Positions 19,725-31,405 of a stretch of 64,000 bases of DNA are shown piece after piece (position 1 is the first letter of the stretch; the number at the start of each line of letters is the position of its first letter). Position numbers and translations under genes: made by a program. A model generated the notes under the pieces. The model did not search any database and was not told where the DNA came from. It saw only the letters and a list, made by a program, of their open reading frames with translations. The stretch lies in NCBI RefSeq assembly GCF_003444775.1, contig NZ_CP021081.1, positions 2,158,001-2,222,000 of the forward strand, read 5' to 3'. Source of the stretch: Deinococcus ficus (GTDB taxonomy: Bacteria > Deinococcota > Deinococci > Deinococcales > Deinococcaceae).

Positions 19725-20726
19725 ATGGAACCCGCCCCCCCACCCGCCCTCCCCCACCTGCCCGGCGTGACCTTCACGGACGCCACGCCCGCCGACCGGC
19801 CCGAGATCGCCGCGTTCCTCACCCGCGCCCACCCGGACAGCCCCACCACCCCCGAGCAGCTCGAACGCACCGACCGCTTCCACCGCCCGGGCGACCCCTT
19901 CCTGCGCGTCCTCGCCCGCCGCGGCGGCCCCCAAGGCGACATTGTCGGCCTGACCGAAGTCGGCGTGCCCCACAGCGAAACCCTTCCCGGCTGGCTTGCC
20001 CTGGACCTCGCCGTCCTCCCCGCGGAACTTGACGGGCTGCTCCCCAGCCTCCTCATCGCCCTGGCCGAAGCGCACGCCCTCGCCCACGGCGGCACCACCT
20101 TCCTCACCCGCGTCAAGGAGCACTGGCCCGAACGGCTACTCTGGCAGGAACGCGGCTACACCGAACACGACCGCCTCTGGAACAGCACCCTCGACCTCCG
20201 CACCCTGAACTTCCAACAGTTTGCCGCTCAGGAACAACAGGCCCGCGCCACCGGCATGCAGTTCACCACCCTCAGGGACCTCGGCGGACTGAACAGCGAA
20301 GCCAACCAGCGGAACATGTACGACCTCATCGCCACCCTCCTGCGGGACGTCCCCACCACCACCCCCATCCAGGTCTGGCCCTACGAACTCTGGCAGGAAC
20401 GCTACCTCCCCACCGTCCACCACCCCGAAGGCATCCACCTCGCCCTCACCCCCGACGGCCACTGGATCGGCATCAGCGAACTCCACCTCGAACACCACGC
20501 CCGCCCCGGCACCCTCCACAACGGCCTCACCGGCGTCCGGAAGGAATGGCGCGGCCATCACCTCGGCCTCGCCCTCAAACTCGCCGCCGCCCGCAGTGCC
20601 CTACAGCGCGGGTACACCCACTCCCGCACCAGCAACCACAGCATCAACCGGCCCATGCTCGCCATCAACGAGGCGATGGGCTTCGTGCGTGAAACGGCAA
20701 CGATCACGTTGAAGAAAGAAGTTTAG
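19725..20726 (+). CDS. GNAT acetyltransferase with two GNAT domains
   Basis: 333 aa. Residues 15-140 (FTDATPADRPEIAAFL, LALDLAVLPAELDGLL) form a partial GNAT domain and residues 170-333 a second one with GVRKEWRGHHLGLALKLAA as the acetyl-CoA loop and NHSINRPMLAINEAMGF as the usual C-terminal motif. The substrate is unknown. TTCTACT lies just before ATG 19725; ATG 19710 is also in frame. Codon use is strongly C-ending compared with the neighbours. Confidence 0.85.
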   Translation: MEPAPPPALPHLPGVTFTDATPADRPEIAAFLTRAHPDSPTTPEQLERTDRFHRPGDPFLRVLARRGGPQGDIVGLTEVGVPHSETLPGWLALDLAVLPAELDGLLPSLLIALAEAHALAHGGTTFLTRVKEHWPERLLWQERGYTEHDRLWNSTLDLRTLNFQQFAAQEQQARATGMQFTTLRDLGGLNSEANQRNMYDLIATLLRDVPTTTPIQVWPYELWQERYLPTVHHPEGIHLALTPDGHWIGISELHLEHHARPGTLHNGLTGVRKEWRGHHLGLALKLAAARSALQRGYTHSRTSNHSINRPMLAINEAMGFVRETATITLKKEV

Positions 20727-21219
<493 letters not shown>

Positions 21220-22272
21220 TTACTCGCGAGTGTTTTCCAGCAGCATGGCGTCGCCCAGCGAGTAGAACCGGTAGTCCTCGTCCAGCGCAGCCTGGTATGC
21301 GGCCTGGATGCGGTCCACGCCGGCGAAGGCGGCGACGAGCAGGAGGAGGGTGCTGCCGGGGAGGTGGAGGTTGGTGATGAGGAGGTCGGGGACGTGGACG
21401 GGGGTGCCGGGGGTGATGAAGATGCGGGTGTCGCCTTCGCCGGGTTGGACCTGCGAGCCGTTCCAGGCGCTTTCGAGGGTGCGGACGGTGGTGGTGCCGA
21501 CGGCGATGATGCGGCGGTGCTGGGCGCGGGCGGTGTTGATGGCGTGGGCGGCTTGTTCGCTGACGGCGTAGCGTTCGGCGTGCATGACGTGGTCGTTGAC
21601 GCTGCCGGTGATGGGTTTGAAGGTGCCGGCGCCGACGTGGAGGGTGACGTGGGTGCGTTCGACGCCTATCGCGTCGAGTTGCTCCAGGAGTTCGGGGGTG
21701 AAGTGGAGGCCGGCGGTGGGGGCGGCGACGCTGCCGGGGGTGCGGGCGTAGACGGTCTGGTACCGCTGGCGCCAGTGGTGGTCGTCGTCTCCGGCGTTGA
21801 TGTAGGGGGGCAGGGGGAGGCGGCCGATGTCGTCGAGGTGGGGTTTGATGTCGTGGTCGAAGCGCAGGAGGCGGGCGCCGTCGTCGAGCTGGCCGATGAT
21901 TTCGGCGCGGTGCTCGCCGAGCCAGAGTTCGTGGCCGGCGCGGCGGGCGGGTTTGAGGTAGGCGCTCCAGGTGTTGTGTTCTTCTTCGCGCAGGAGGAGC
22001 ACCTCGACCTGTCCGCCGCCGTAGCCGTTGATGACGGGTTTGCGGGCCATGACGCGGGCGGGGATGACGCGGCTTTCGTTGAAGACGAGGAGGTCGCCGG
22101 GGCGCAGGAGGGCGGGCAGGTCGCGGAAGGTGTGGTGCGTGATCTGCTTGCCGACGTGCATGAGGCGGGAGGTGTCGCGGGGTTCGGCGCCGGTCTGGGC
22201 GATGCGGTGCTCGGGCAGGTGGAAGTGCAGCGCGGCGAGGATCTCGTCGGCGGTGCGGGGGTCGGGGTTCAC
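21220..22272 (-). CDS. queA: S-adenosylmethionine:tRNA ribosyltransferase-isomerase
   Basis: 350 aa. Makes epoxyqueuosine in tRNA from preQ1 using SAM. Signatures DLLVFNESRVIPARV, GSVAAPTAGLHFTPELL, HVTLHVGAGTFKPI and HLPGSTLLLLVAAFAG are all present. It lies 4 nt downstream of the NYN-domain gene, so the two are one operon. Confidence 0.95.
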   Translation of the reverse strand: MNPDPRTADEILAALHFHLPEHRIAQTGAEPRDTSRLMHVGKQITHHTFRDLPALLRPGDLLVFNESRVIPARVMARKPVINGYGGGQVEVLLLREEEHNTWSAYLKPARRAGHELWLGEHRAEIIGQLDDGARLLRFDHDIKPHLDDIGRLPLPPYINAGDDDHHWRQRYQTVYARTPGSVAAPTAGLHFTPELLEQLDAIGVERTHVTLHVGAGTFKPITGSVNDHVMHAERYAVSEQAAHAINTARAQHRRIIAVGTTTVRTLESAWNGSQVQPGEGDTRIFITPGTPVHVPDLLITNLHLPGSTLLLLVAAFAGVDRIQAAYQAALDEDYRFYSLGDAMLLENTRE

Positions 22273-22276
22273 GGGG

Positions 22277-22861
22277 TTACTCCGCGTCGTCGGGGAGGGG
22301 CTCGCTGGGCGTTTCGGCGGGGGTTTTGCTGCCGTTGCGGGTGCGGGCGGGCATCAGGGCGTCCTGGATGTCGGGGAGGTGGGTGAAGCGGTCGGCGGCG
22401 TCGATGAGTTTCTGCGCGGTGTGTTCGCGGAAGGCGATGACTTCGACGCGTTTGCCGCGTTCCTGGAGCACCTCGACGATGTCGGTGTAGTCGCCGTCGC
22501 CGCTGCCGAGGACGACGATGTCGAGGTGGTCCATCAGGCGGACCATGTCGGCGACGATGCCCATGTCCCAGTTGCCTTCGTAGATGGGTTTGCCGGTGTC
22601 GGTGACGTGGTGCAGGGTGAGGGTCATGCGGCGGACCTTGTACCCCAGGGCGCTGAGTTTGTAGATGAAGGGGCGGCTGGTGGCTTCGCCGTCGCGTTCG
22701 ACGGTGTAGCTGATGGCGTGCACGAGTTCCCGGTCGCGGGTGGCGACCTGGAGGATGGTCTCGAAGTTCACGGTGCGTTCCAGCAGGTCGCGGGCACTGT
22801 GGTAGAGGTTCTGCGTGTCGATGAACACGCCCACGCGGGGGCGCTGCACGATGTACTGCAT
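22277..22861 (-). CDS. NYN-domain protein (LabA/DUF88-like)
   Basis: 194 aa. VGVFIDTQNLYHSARDLL carries the first Asp, NWDMGIVADMVRLMDHLD the second, and VVLGSGDGDYTDIVEVLQERGKRVEV the third, the acidic triad of PIN-like NYN ribonucleases. AGGAGA lies 8 nt before the ATG. The coupling with queA suggests a tRNA- or RNA-related role, but the RNA substrate is unknown. Confidence 0.87.
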   Translation of the reverse strand: MQYIVQRPRVGVFIDTQNLYHSARDLLERTVNFETILQVATRDRELVHAISYTVERDGEATSRPFIYKLSALGYKVRRMTLTLHHVTDTGKPIYEGNWDMGIVADMVRLMDHLDIVVLGSGDGDYTDIVEVLQERGKRVEVIAFREHTAQKLIDAADRFTHLPDIQDALMPARTRNGSKTPAETPSEPLPDDAE

Positions 22862-23063
22862 TGGGGGTCTCCTGTTGAGCGGTGCGGAAAGGTCGGATCG
22901 GAAAGGGGGGGCCGGGCCGGCACGCAAAAAGGGTCGGGGCGCGCCGCGTTCACGCTACCACCATTGTCCCCGGGGGCGGGCCGTCCGGGTTTCCTGGCTT
23001 GGGGGTGGGGCGCGGCAAACAACCTGGGTGGGCGGGCGGGGCCGGGAGGGTACGCTGGAGCGC

Positions 23064-24356
23064 ATGAGTGCCCAGAGTGATTCCCTTCAGAGTGACGCGC
23101 TGTCCCAGGCGCAGGCGCAGTACGAGCAGTTCAGGGCGCGGAGCCTGAACCTGAACATTCAGCGGGGCCAGCCGGCCGACGCGGACTTCGACCTGAGCAA
23201 CGACCTGATCGCGGCGCTGGGCCGTGAGGACACGACGTTCGACAACATCGATCTGCGGAACTATCCGGGGGGCGTGCAGGGCCTGCCGAGTGCGCGGGCG
23301 CTGTTTGCGGAGTACCTGGACGTGAAGGCGGAGAACGTGGTCGTGTGGAACAACAGCAGCCTGGAGTTGCAGGGCCTGGTGCTGAGTTTCGCGCTGCTGC
23401 ACGGCATGCGCAGCAGCACGGGCGGCTGGGTGCGGCTGCTGGACGGGCAGAAACCGAAGATGATCGTGACGCTGCCCGGCTACGACCGGCACTTCCTGCT
23501 GCTGGAGACGCTGGGGTTCGAGCTGATCACGGTGGACATGCAGCCGGACGGCCCGGACGTAGACGCCATCGCCCGGTACGCGGGGCGGGACGCGAGCGTG
23601 AAGGGCGTGCTGTTCGTGCCCACGTACAGCAACCCGGGCGGGGAGACGATCAGCCTGGAGAAGGCGCAGCGGCTCGCGGGGATCAAGGCGGCCGCGCCGG
23701 ACTTCACGATCTTCGCGGATGACGCCTACCGCGCGCACCACCTGACCGAAGAGGGGCGGCATGAGCCGGTGAATTTCGTGGCGCTGTGCCGGGACGCGGG
23801 CTTCCCGGACCGGGCGTTCGTGTTCGCGAGCACCAGCAAGGTCACGTTCGCGGGCGCGGGCCTGGGGTTCGTGGCGAGCAGCGAGGACAACGTGAAGTGG
23901 CTGTCGAAGTACCTGAACGCGCAGAGCATCGGCCCGAACAAGCTGGAGCAGGCGCGGCACGTGAAGTTCCTGCGCGGCTACCCGGGCGGGCTGGAGGGCC
24001 TGATGCGCGAGCACGCCCGGCTGATCCAGCCGAAGTTCCAGGTGACGCAGGACGTCCTGGCGGAAACGCTCGGCACAGACGGCGAGTACGCCACCTGGAC
24101 CACGCCGCGCGGCGGGTACTTCATCAGTCTGGACACGGCCGCGCCGGTCGCGGACCGCGTGGTGGCCCTGGCGGCGCAGGCGGGTGTGAGCCTCACGCCG
24201 GCGGGGGCGACGTACCCGGGCGGGAAGGACCCGGGGAACCGGAACATCCGCATCGCGCCGACCCGCCCGCCGCTGGCGGAGGTCGAGGAGGCCATGCGCG
24301 TGCTGGCCGTCTGCGTGCGGCTGGCGACCGAGGAGTACCGCGCCGCGCAGGGCTGA
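23064..24356 (+). CDS. Class I PLP-dependent aminotransferase (aspartate aminotransferase-like)
   Basis: 430 aa. FRARSLNLNIQRGQP, RNYPGGVQGLPSARALFAEY, VPTYSNPGGETI, FADDAYRAHHL and the Schiff-base Lys in FASTSKVTFAGAGLGF mark the subgroup Ic/aspartate aminotransferase family. Converts aspartate and 2-oxoglutarate or related substrates. TACGCT lies 7 nt before ATG 23064. Confidence 0.9.
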   Translation: MSAQSDSLQSDALSQAQAQYEQFRARSLNLNIQRGQPADADFDLSNDLIAALGREDTTFDNIDLRNYPGGVQGLPSARALFAEYLDVKAENVVVWNNSSLELQGLVLSFALLHGMRSSTGGWVRLLDGQKPKMIVTLPGYDRHFLLLETLGFELITVDMQPDGPDVDAIARYAGRDASVKGVLFVPTYSNPGGETISLEKAQRLAGIKAAAPDFTIFADDAYRAHHLTEEGRHEPVNFVALCRDAGFPDRAFVFASTSKVTFAGAGLGFVASSEDNVKWLSKYLNAQSIGPNKLEQARHVKFLRGYPGGLEGLMREHARLIQPKFQVTQDVLAETLGTDGEYATWTTPRGGYFISLDTAAPVADRVVALAAQAGVSLTPAGATYPGGKDPGNRNIRIAPTRPPLAEVEEAMRVLAVCVRLATEEYRAAQG

Positions 24357-24476
24357 GCAGGCCTGGTTGTTGACGGGGCGGTCCAGGATGAGGCCGCCCT
24401 GCTGCGTTTTCTCTCCGCGTGCCGGGACAGGTGCGGATGCGGCGGGCGGGCGGGCCGCATACACTGGGCGTGCGTT

Positions 24477-24953
24477 ATGCCCACCCGTTATGCCGGTCTG
24501 CCTGAGGAACGCCTCGCCCTGGACGCCTACATCAAGTTGTCCCGGGCGCTGCACGCCGTGGACACCCGGATTCACCGGCACCTGCAGGACCGCGGCCTGA
24601 CCGTCTCGCAGTTCGGGGTGCTGGAGGCGCTGCTGCACGTGGGGCCGATGAGTCAGCGGCAGCTGGCGCAGAAGATCCTGCGGTCCAGCGGGAATCTGAC
24701 CATGGTGATCGACAACCTGGAACGCGACGGGCTGGTCCGCCGGGAGAAGAGTGACCGGGACCGCCGCGTGATGAACGTGTTCCTGACCGATCAGGGCCGT
24801 GAGCTGATCGCGGGCATGATCGGGCCGCACGTGCAGGGCGTGCAGGAGGTGATGGGCGAGCTGAGCGAGGCGGAACTGTCGCAGCTGGCGGGCCTGTGCC
24901 GGCGCCTGGGGCACGCGGCGGCCGGGAAGGCGGGCGCCGAGTCCCCGGTCTGA
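24477..24953 (+). CDS. MarR-family transcriptional regulator
   Basis: 158 aa. Winged helix: LTVSQFGVLEALLHVG, SQRQLAQKILRSSGNLTMVIDNLERDGLV and the wing REKSDRDRRVMNVFLT. It acts as a dimer on palindromic operators; its ligand is unknown. TACACT lies upstream. It ends 7 nt from the convergent azlD gene. Confidence 0.92.
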   Translation: MPTRYAGLPEERLALDAYIKLSRALHAVDTRIHRHLQDRGLTVSQFGVLEALLHVGPMSQRQLAQKILRSSGNLTMVIDNLERDGLVRREKSDRDRRVMNVFLTDQGRELIAGMIGPHVQGVQEVMGELSEAELSQLAGLCRRLGHAAAGKAGAESPV

Positions 24954-24960
24954 CCCGGGC

Positions 24961-25257
24961 CTACAGTCCGGCCAGCCGGGCCAGCCAGTACGCGCCGAAG
25001 CCCAGCACGATGCCCAGGCCCAGGTTGCGGGTGCGCCAGATCAGCAGGGCGCCGACCAGCGCGGCCACGAGGCGCCGGGGCCATTCGGGGCTGGCGGCGA
25101 CGTCGGGCACGATCAGGGCGGCGAACACGCTGACCGGCACGAAGGTCAGGAAGTTCAGCCAGAAGGGCGGCAGGTTCACGCCGCCCAGGCTCAGGCCCAG
25201 CAGGCGGGCGGGGTAGGTGACCGCCCACATCAGCAGCAGCACGGCCAGGACGCTCAT
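24961..25257 (-). CDS. azlD: Branched-chain amino acid exporter small subunit AzlD
   Basis: 98 aa with three to four membrane helices (VLAVLLLMWAVTYPARLLGL, FWLNFLTFVPVSVFAALIV, LVAALVGALLIW). Pairs with AzlC. Its ATG overlaps the azlC stop codon (ATGA). Confidence 0.88.
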   Translation of the reverse strand: MSVLAVLLLMWAVTYPARLLGLSLGGVNLPPFWLNFLTFVPVSVFAALIVPDVAASPEWPRRLVAALVGALLIWRTRNLGLGIVLGFGAYWLARLAGL

Positions 25258-25970
25258 GCGCGCTCCCCGGCCGGCTGGAGGCGCGTGAGGAGGGCCGCGC
25301 CGAGGAGGGCGCCGCCCACCCCGGCCACCAGGATCACCAGGCCGCCCGGAAGCACCTGCGAGAGCGCCCAGGCGCCCAGGCCGGACACGGCGGCGACGAG
25401 CAGGGTCAGGCGGCTGACGAGCAGCGGCACGAGCAGGCCCAGGAACGCCAGGGGGAAGATGACGCCCACGCCCAGCGCCTCCGGGTCGGGCAGGACGGAC
25501 CCGGCCAGCGCGCCGAGGAGGGTGGTGGCGTTCCAGGCGGCGTACAGGCTGAGTGCGGTGCCCAGCAGGAAGGGGTAGGTGAGGCCGGCGGGGTCCTTGG
25601 GGCCGTTCACGATGACCATGCCGTAGGCCTCGTCGGTCAGGAACTGCGCGGCGGTGAGGCGCTGCGCGGCGCTCATGGGCAGCTGCCGGGCGAGGCTCAG
25701 GCCGTACAGGACGTGCCGGGCGTTGAGCAGGAAGGTGGTCACGACGATGCTGACGGCGGAGGCGTGCGCGCCGAACATGCCGGCGGCGGCGAACTGGCTG
25801 GCGCCGGCGAAGGTGGTGAGGCTCATCAGGGTGGTCTCCCACACGCTCAGGCCGGCGGCGCGGGCCGTGACGGCGTAGGCCACCGCGAAGGGCATCACGC
25901 CCAGCCACAGCGGAATCATGATCCGGAACCCCCGCCAGAAGGGCGGGAAGAAGGGGGTGGTGGGGCTCAT
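25254..25970 (-). CDS. azlC: Branched-chain amino acid exporter AzlC
   Basis: 238 aa, membrane protein. MIPLWLGVMPFAVAYAVTAR and TFAGASQFAAAGMFGA, then LNARHVLYGLSLARQLP and AQFLTDEAYGMV are classic AzlC motifs. TACCCT lies 6 nt before the ATG. With azlD it exports leucine, isoleucine, valine or analogues. Confidence 0.92.
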   Translation of the reverse strand: MSPTTPFFPPFWRGFRIMIPLWLGVMPFAVAYAVTARAAGLSVWETTLMSLTTFAGASQFAAAGMFGAHASAVSIVVTTFLLNARHVLYGLSLARQLPMSAAQRLTAAQFLTDEAYGMVIVNGPKDPAGLTYPFLLGTALSLYAAWNATTLLGALAGSVLPDPEALGVGVIFPLAFLGLLVPLLVSRLTLLVAAVSGLGAWALSQVLPGGLVILVAGVGGALLGAALLTRLQPAGERA

Positions 25971-26100
25971 CGGGCCAGGGTAGCCGCATGGGGTGCGGGC
26001 CGGGCCGGCGCCCGTCTAGTGCGCCGGGCGAGGGGCGTGCCCTGTGACCGACCGGAGCGCGGCCTGCTTGACCTGGCAACGGAAAGGGCTTACGCTCCTT

Positions 26101-26139
26101 GTATTCAACTAAATGGTTGACTACCTTCGGGTTGAATAC
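26101..26139. promoter_or_regulatory. Operator of the ArsR-type regulator
   Basis: A 9-bp perfect inverted repeat GTATTCAAC (26101-26109) / GTTGAATAC (26131-26139) lies just upstream of the regulator start, with GTTGACT between the arms. Probably autoregulatory. Confidence 0.65.
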
Positions 26140-26149
26140 AGGAGCTTCC

Positions 26150-26515
26150 GTGAGCAGCGATCCCCTCAGCCGCACCTTCGCCGCCCTGGCCGACCCCACC
26201 CGCCGCGCCCTGCTGGCCCGGCTGGCGCAGGGCGACGCCACGGTCAAGGACCTGGCCGAACCGTTCGACATGACCCTGGCCGCCGTGTCCAAGCACCTGC
26301 GCGTGCTGGAACAGGCCGGGCTGGTCGAACGCGGCCGGGAAGCCCAGTACCGCCCCGCCCGGCTCAACGCCCGCCCGCTGGCCGCCGCCGCCGACTGGAC
26401 CCTGGCGTACGCCCGCTTCTGGCAGGGCAGCCTGGACACCCTGGACACCTACCTGCGCACCCTTCAGACCGCCCCCGCCACGCCGCTCACCCCCGAGGAG
26501 ACCGACCATGAGTGA
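26150..26515 (+). CDS. ArsR-family regulator (SdpR-like)
   Basis: 121 aa from GTG 26150, 6 nt after CAGGAG. LSRTFAALADPTRRALLARLAQ and TLAAVSKHLRVLEQAGLVERGREAQ form the winged helix. No metal-binding CxC motif, so it is of the non-metal SdpR/YdfF type that usually pairs with an SRPBCC protein, as here. Confidence 0.9.
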   Translation: MSSDPLSRTFAALADPTRRALLARLAQGDATVKDLAEPFDMTLAAVSKHLRVLEQAGLVERGREAQYRPARLNARPLAAAADWTLAYARFWQGSLDTLDTYLRTLQTAPATPLTPEETDHE

Positions 26516-26951
26516 CGACCTGACCCTCACCCGCACCTTCGCCGCGCCCCCCGCCCTGGTGTACGCCATGTGGACCACCCCGGAGCACTTCGCGCACTGG
26601 TTCGGTACGGACGCCGTGCACATCCCGCTGGACAGCGTGCAGCTGGACGCCCGGGTCGGCGGGCGCTGGACCGCGCAGATGCACCTCCCGGACGGGCACC
26701 GCATCGACTGGTCCGGCGAGTACACGGAAGTGGACCCGCCCGCCCGGCTGGCCTTCACCATGAACGACGACCCCACCCGGCCCGCGGGCCTGCCGGTGGT
26801 CGTGACCTTCCTCGAGGTGCCGGGCGGCACCGAGATGACGCTGGTGCAGGCCCGCGGCGGGTTCAGCGACGAGCAGCTGGCCGCCACCCGCGCCGGGTAC
26901 AGCGCCTTCTTCGACGTGATGGAGCAGCGCCTCGCCGAACTGACGAGATAA
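26508..26951 (+). CDS. SRPBCC/AHSA1-domain protein
   Basis: 147 aa. LTRTFAAPPALVYAMWTTPEHFAHWF opens the START-like fold; VTFLEVPGGTEMTLVQ and the C-terminal helix GYSAFFDVMEQRL complete it. Starts inside the regulator stop (ATGA overlap). It binds an unknown hydrophobic ligand. Confidence 0.9.
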   Translation: MSDDLTLTRTFAAPPALVYAMWTTPEHFAHWFGTDAVHIPLDSVQLDARVGGRWTAQMHLPDGHRIDWSGEYTEVDPPARLAFTMNDDPTRPAGLPVVVTFLEVPGGTEMTLVQARGGFSDEQLAATRAGYSAFFDVMEQRLAELTR

Positions 26952-26963
26952 GCGGCTGAAACA

Positions 26964-26995
26964 AGAGGGGCCGGGCAACCGCCCGGCCTCTTTTC
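26964..26995. terminator. Bidirectional terminator
   Basis: GAGGGGCCGGGC-AACC-GCCCGGCCTC followed by TTTTCC, with AAGAG on the other side, between convergent genes. Confidence 0.85.
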
Positions 26996-27007
26996 CTGTG
27001 CTCCCCT

Positions 27008-28768
<1,761 letters not shown>

Positions 28769-30175
28769 GTGCCCATCACGTACGTTCCGGAACCCTTCCG
28801 CATCAAGATGGTCGAGACGATCCGGCTCCTCACCCGCGAGGAACGCGCCCGGAAGATCCGGGAGGCGCACCACAACGTCTTCAATCTGCGCGCGGAGGAC
28901 GTGTACATCGACCTGCTGACCGATTCGGGCACGAGCGCCATGAGTGCCGAGCAGTGGAGCGGCGTGATGCGCGGCGACGAGGCCTACGCCGGGGCGCGGA
29001 GCTACTTCCGGCTGCTGGACACCGGGCGGGCGCTGTTCGGGTACGAGTACGTCCAGCCGGTTCACCAGGGCCGCGCGGCGGAGAAGGTGCTGTTCCCGCT
29101 GCTGATGGGGCCGGGGCAGGTGGCGATTTCCAACATGTTCTTCGACACCACCCGCGCGCACGTGGAACTCGCCGGGGCCCGCGCGCTGGACTGCGTGGTG
29201 CCCGAGGCGCGGGACACCCGGGCGCAGGTGCCGTTCAAGGGCAACATGGACACCACGCGGCTGGAACGCCTGATCGCGGAGCACCCCGGGCAGGTCGCGG
29301 CGGTCGTCATGACGATCACGAACAACTCGGCGGGCGGACAGCCGGTCAGCCTGCGGAACATGCGCGACACCGCCGAGATCTGCCGCCGGCACGGCCTGCC
29401 GCTGGTGATCGACGCGGCGCGCTTCGCGGAGAACGCGTACTTCATCCAGCAGCGCGAGGCCGAATACCGCGACTGGAGCGTGCGGGACATCGTCCGCGAG
29501 TTCTTCCGGTACGGCGACGCCTTCACCATGAGCGCGAAGAAGGACGCCCTGGTGAACATGGGCGGCCTGATCGGCGTGAAAAGCGACCCGGCCCTGGTGC
29601 AGCGCGTGAAGGGCAACACGATCGCCTTCGAGGGATTCACCAGTTACGGCGGCCTGTCGGGCCGCGACCTGGAAGCGCTCGCCACCGGCCTGGAAGAGGG
29701 TCTGGACGAGACGTACCTGCGCTACCGCACCGGGCAGGTCGCGTACCTGGCGAGCATCCTGGACGAGCACGGCATCCCCTACCAGTCCCCGCCCGGCGGG
29801 CACGGGCTGTTCATTGACGCTCAGGCCATGCTGCCGCACATCCCGTACACGCAGTTCCCGGGGCAGGCGCTGGCGGTGGAACTGTACGTGGAGGCCGGCA
29901 TCCGCACCTGCGACATCGGGTCGTTCATGCTCGGCAACGACCCGGACACCGGTGAGCAGCTCCGCGCGGATTTCGAGTTCACGCGGCTCGCCGTTCCCCG
30001 CCGGGTGTACACGCAGGCGCACTTGGACGTGATGGCCGGCGCCCTGATCGCCATTCAGGCCCGCGCGGCGCAGGTGCCTGGGTACCGCATCACCTGGGAA
30101 CCCCCGGTGCTGCGGCACTTCCAGGCGGAACTGGAACCGGTGGGCGTGCCGCACGCCGCGCCCCTGCCGGGCTGA
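28769..30175 (+). CDS. tnaA: Tryptophanase
   Basis: 468 aa from GTG 28769 after [67 protein letters not shown] Lys in [15 protein letters not shown], and [16 protein letters not shown] place it in the tryptophanase/TPL family; the DAARFAEN and SAKKDA forms match TnaA. Splits tryptophan to indole, pyruvate and ammonia. Confidence 0.92.
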   Translation: MPITYVPEPFRIKMVETIRLLTREERARKIREAHHNVFNLRAEDVYIDLLTDSGTSAMSAEQWSGVMRGDEAYAGARSYFRLLDTGRALFGYEYVQPVHQGRAAEKVLFPLLMGPGQVAISNMFFDTTRAHVELAGARALDCVVPEARDTRAQVPFKGNMDTTRLERLIAEHPGQVAAVVMTITNNSAGGQPVSLRNMRDTAEICRRHGLPLVIDAARFAENAYFIQQREAEYRDWSVRDIVREFFRYGDAFTMSAKKDALVNMGGLIGVKSDPALVQRVKGNTIAFEGFTSYGGLSGRDLEALATGLEEGLDETYLRYRTGQVAYLASILDEHGIPYQSPPGGHGLFIDAQAMLPHIPYTQFPGQALAVELYVEAGIRTCDIGSFMLGNDPDTGEQLRADFEFTRLAVPRRVYTQAHLDVMAGALIAIQARAAQVPGYRITWEPPVLRHFQAELEPVGVPHAAPLPG

Positions 30176-30213
30176 CCCGCCCCTATCGGCCATTTGGCCT
30201 GCTCTTCCTGCTC

Positions 30214-30235
30214 TTGACCCTCACGCCGCGTCAGG
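30214..30235 (+). promoter_or_regulatory. MerR-type promoter/operator
   Basis: TTGACCCTCACGCCGCGTCA (TGAC-N11-GTCA) lies about 30 nt before the TipA-like gene. This is the usual operator shape of multidrug-sensing MerR regulators and points to autoregulation. Confidence 0.65.
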
Positions 30236-30263
30236 CCGCACACTTCCTTCCAGGAGGTGACCC

Positions 30264-31040
30264 ATGAGCCAGCGCGCACCCTGGACGGTCGGCGAGGTCG
30301 CGGACCTGACCCGCCTGAGTATCCGCACCCTGCACCACTACGACGCCATCGGCCTGCTGCGCCCCAGCGGACGCAGCGAGGGCAACTACCGCCTGTACAC
30401 GCCCGCCGACCTGGGCCGGCTGCACCGCGTCCTGACCTTCCGGGACCTGGGGTTCCCCCTGGCGGAAATCGCGCGGCTGCTCGACGCCCAGGAAAGCGAG
30501 CAGCTGGCCGCCCTGAACCTGCGCGCGGCGCTGCTGCGCACCGAACTGGGCCGGGTGCAGCGGCAACTGGAGCAGGTCACGTCCCTGCTGGGCGAGCGGC
30601 CCGGCGAAGGAGCATTCCCCATGAACAACGACGACATCAAGGAGATCTTCGACGGCTTCGACCACCAGCAGTATGAGCCCGAGGTGCAGGAACGCTGGGG
30701 TGACACCGACGCCTACCGGCAGAGCGCCGAACGCACCCGCCGCTACACCAAGGCCGACTGGACGCGCATCAAGGCCGAGGGAGAGGCCTTGAACGCGCAG
30801 TACACCGCCCTGATGGACCGCGGCGTCTCGCCCACCAGCACGGAGGCGCAGGCGGTGGCGGCCGAGCACCGCGCGTACTTCCAGCGCTGGTTCTACGACC
30901 CCAGCGTGGAGATGATGCGCGGCCTGGCCGCCATGTGGGTGCAGGACGAACGCTTCACCCGCAACATCGACCGGGCCCGCAGCGGCCTCGCCGCGTACCA
31001 GAGTGCGGCCGTGACCGCCTGGGCCGACGCGCAGAGCTGA
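30264..31040 (+). CDS. MerR-family regulator with TipAS effector domain
   Basis: 258 aa. N-terminal MerR helix-turn-helix (TVGEVADLTRLSIRTLHHYD, IGLLRPSGRSEGNYRLY), a coiled coil (residues 85-110), then a TipAS-like all-helical domain (KADWTRIKAEGEALNAQYTA, YFQRWFYDPSVEMMRGLAAM). AGGAGGTGACCC precedes the ATG. Senses drugs such as thiopeptides in known members. The ATG at the domain junction (GAFPMNNDD) could give a short form, as in TipAS. Confidence 0.9.
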   Translation: MSQRAPWTVGEVADLTRLSIRTLHHYDAIGLLRPSGRSEGNYRLYTPADLGRLHRVLTFRDLGFPLAEIARLLDAQESEQLAALNLRAALLRTELGRVQRQLEQVTSLLGERPGEGAFPMNNDDIKEIFDGFDHQQYEPEVQERWGDTDAYRQSAERTRRYTKADWTRIKAEGEALNAQYTALMDRGVSPTSTEAQAVAAEHRAYFQRWFYDPSVEMMRGLAAMWVQDERFTRNIDRARSGLAAYQSAAVTAWADAQS

Positions 31041-31064
31041 AACACAGCCGCCCACACCTGAACT

Positions 31065-31385
31065 TCAGTGCCCGCTGGTCGCCTTCAGTCCGATGATGGC
31101 GACCAGCATCATGCCCAGGAACGCCAGCCGGGCGGGCGTGGCTGGCTCCTTGAACAGCAGCATGCCCAGCACCGCGGCGCCCAGTGCGCCGATCCCCACC
31201 CACACGCCGTACGCGGTGCCGATCGGCAGGGTTTTCGTGGCGAGGCCCAGCAGGCCCATGCTGAGCACCATGCTGGCCACGGTGAGGACCGAAGGTAGCG
31301 GCCGGGTGAAGCCCTCGGTGTACTTGAGGCCGATGGCCCAGCCCACTTCGAGCAGGCCTGCGAGAACCAGCAAAATCCATGCCAT
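31065..31385 (-). CDS. sugE: SMR-family guanidinium exporter (SugE/Gdx)
   Basis: 106 aa, four membrane helices. [20 protein letters not shown] with the essential Glu-13, then [20 protein letters not shown]. Exchanges guanidinium for protons. ATG 31385 is chosen because the upstream open frame is the riboswitch. The Shine-Dalgarno GGGAGG lies in a hairpin (CGACAC/GTGTCG) right after the aptamer. Confidence 0.95.
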   Translation of the reverse strand: MAWILLVLAGLLEVGWAIGLKYTEGFTRPLPSVLTVASMVLSMGLLGLATKTLPIGTAYGVWVGIGALGAAVLGMLLFKEPATPARLAFLGMMLVAIIGLKATSGH

Positions 31386-31405
31386 ACACGACACCTCCCA
31401 GTGTC

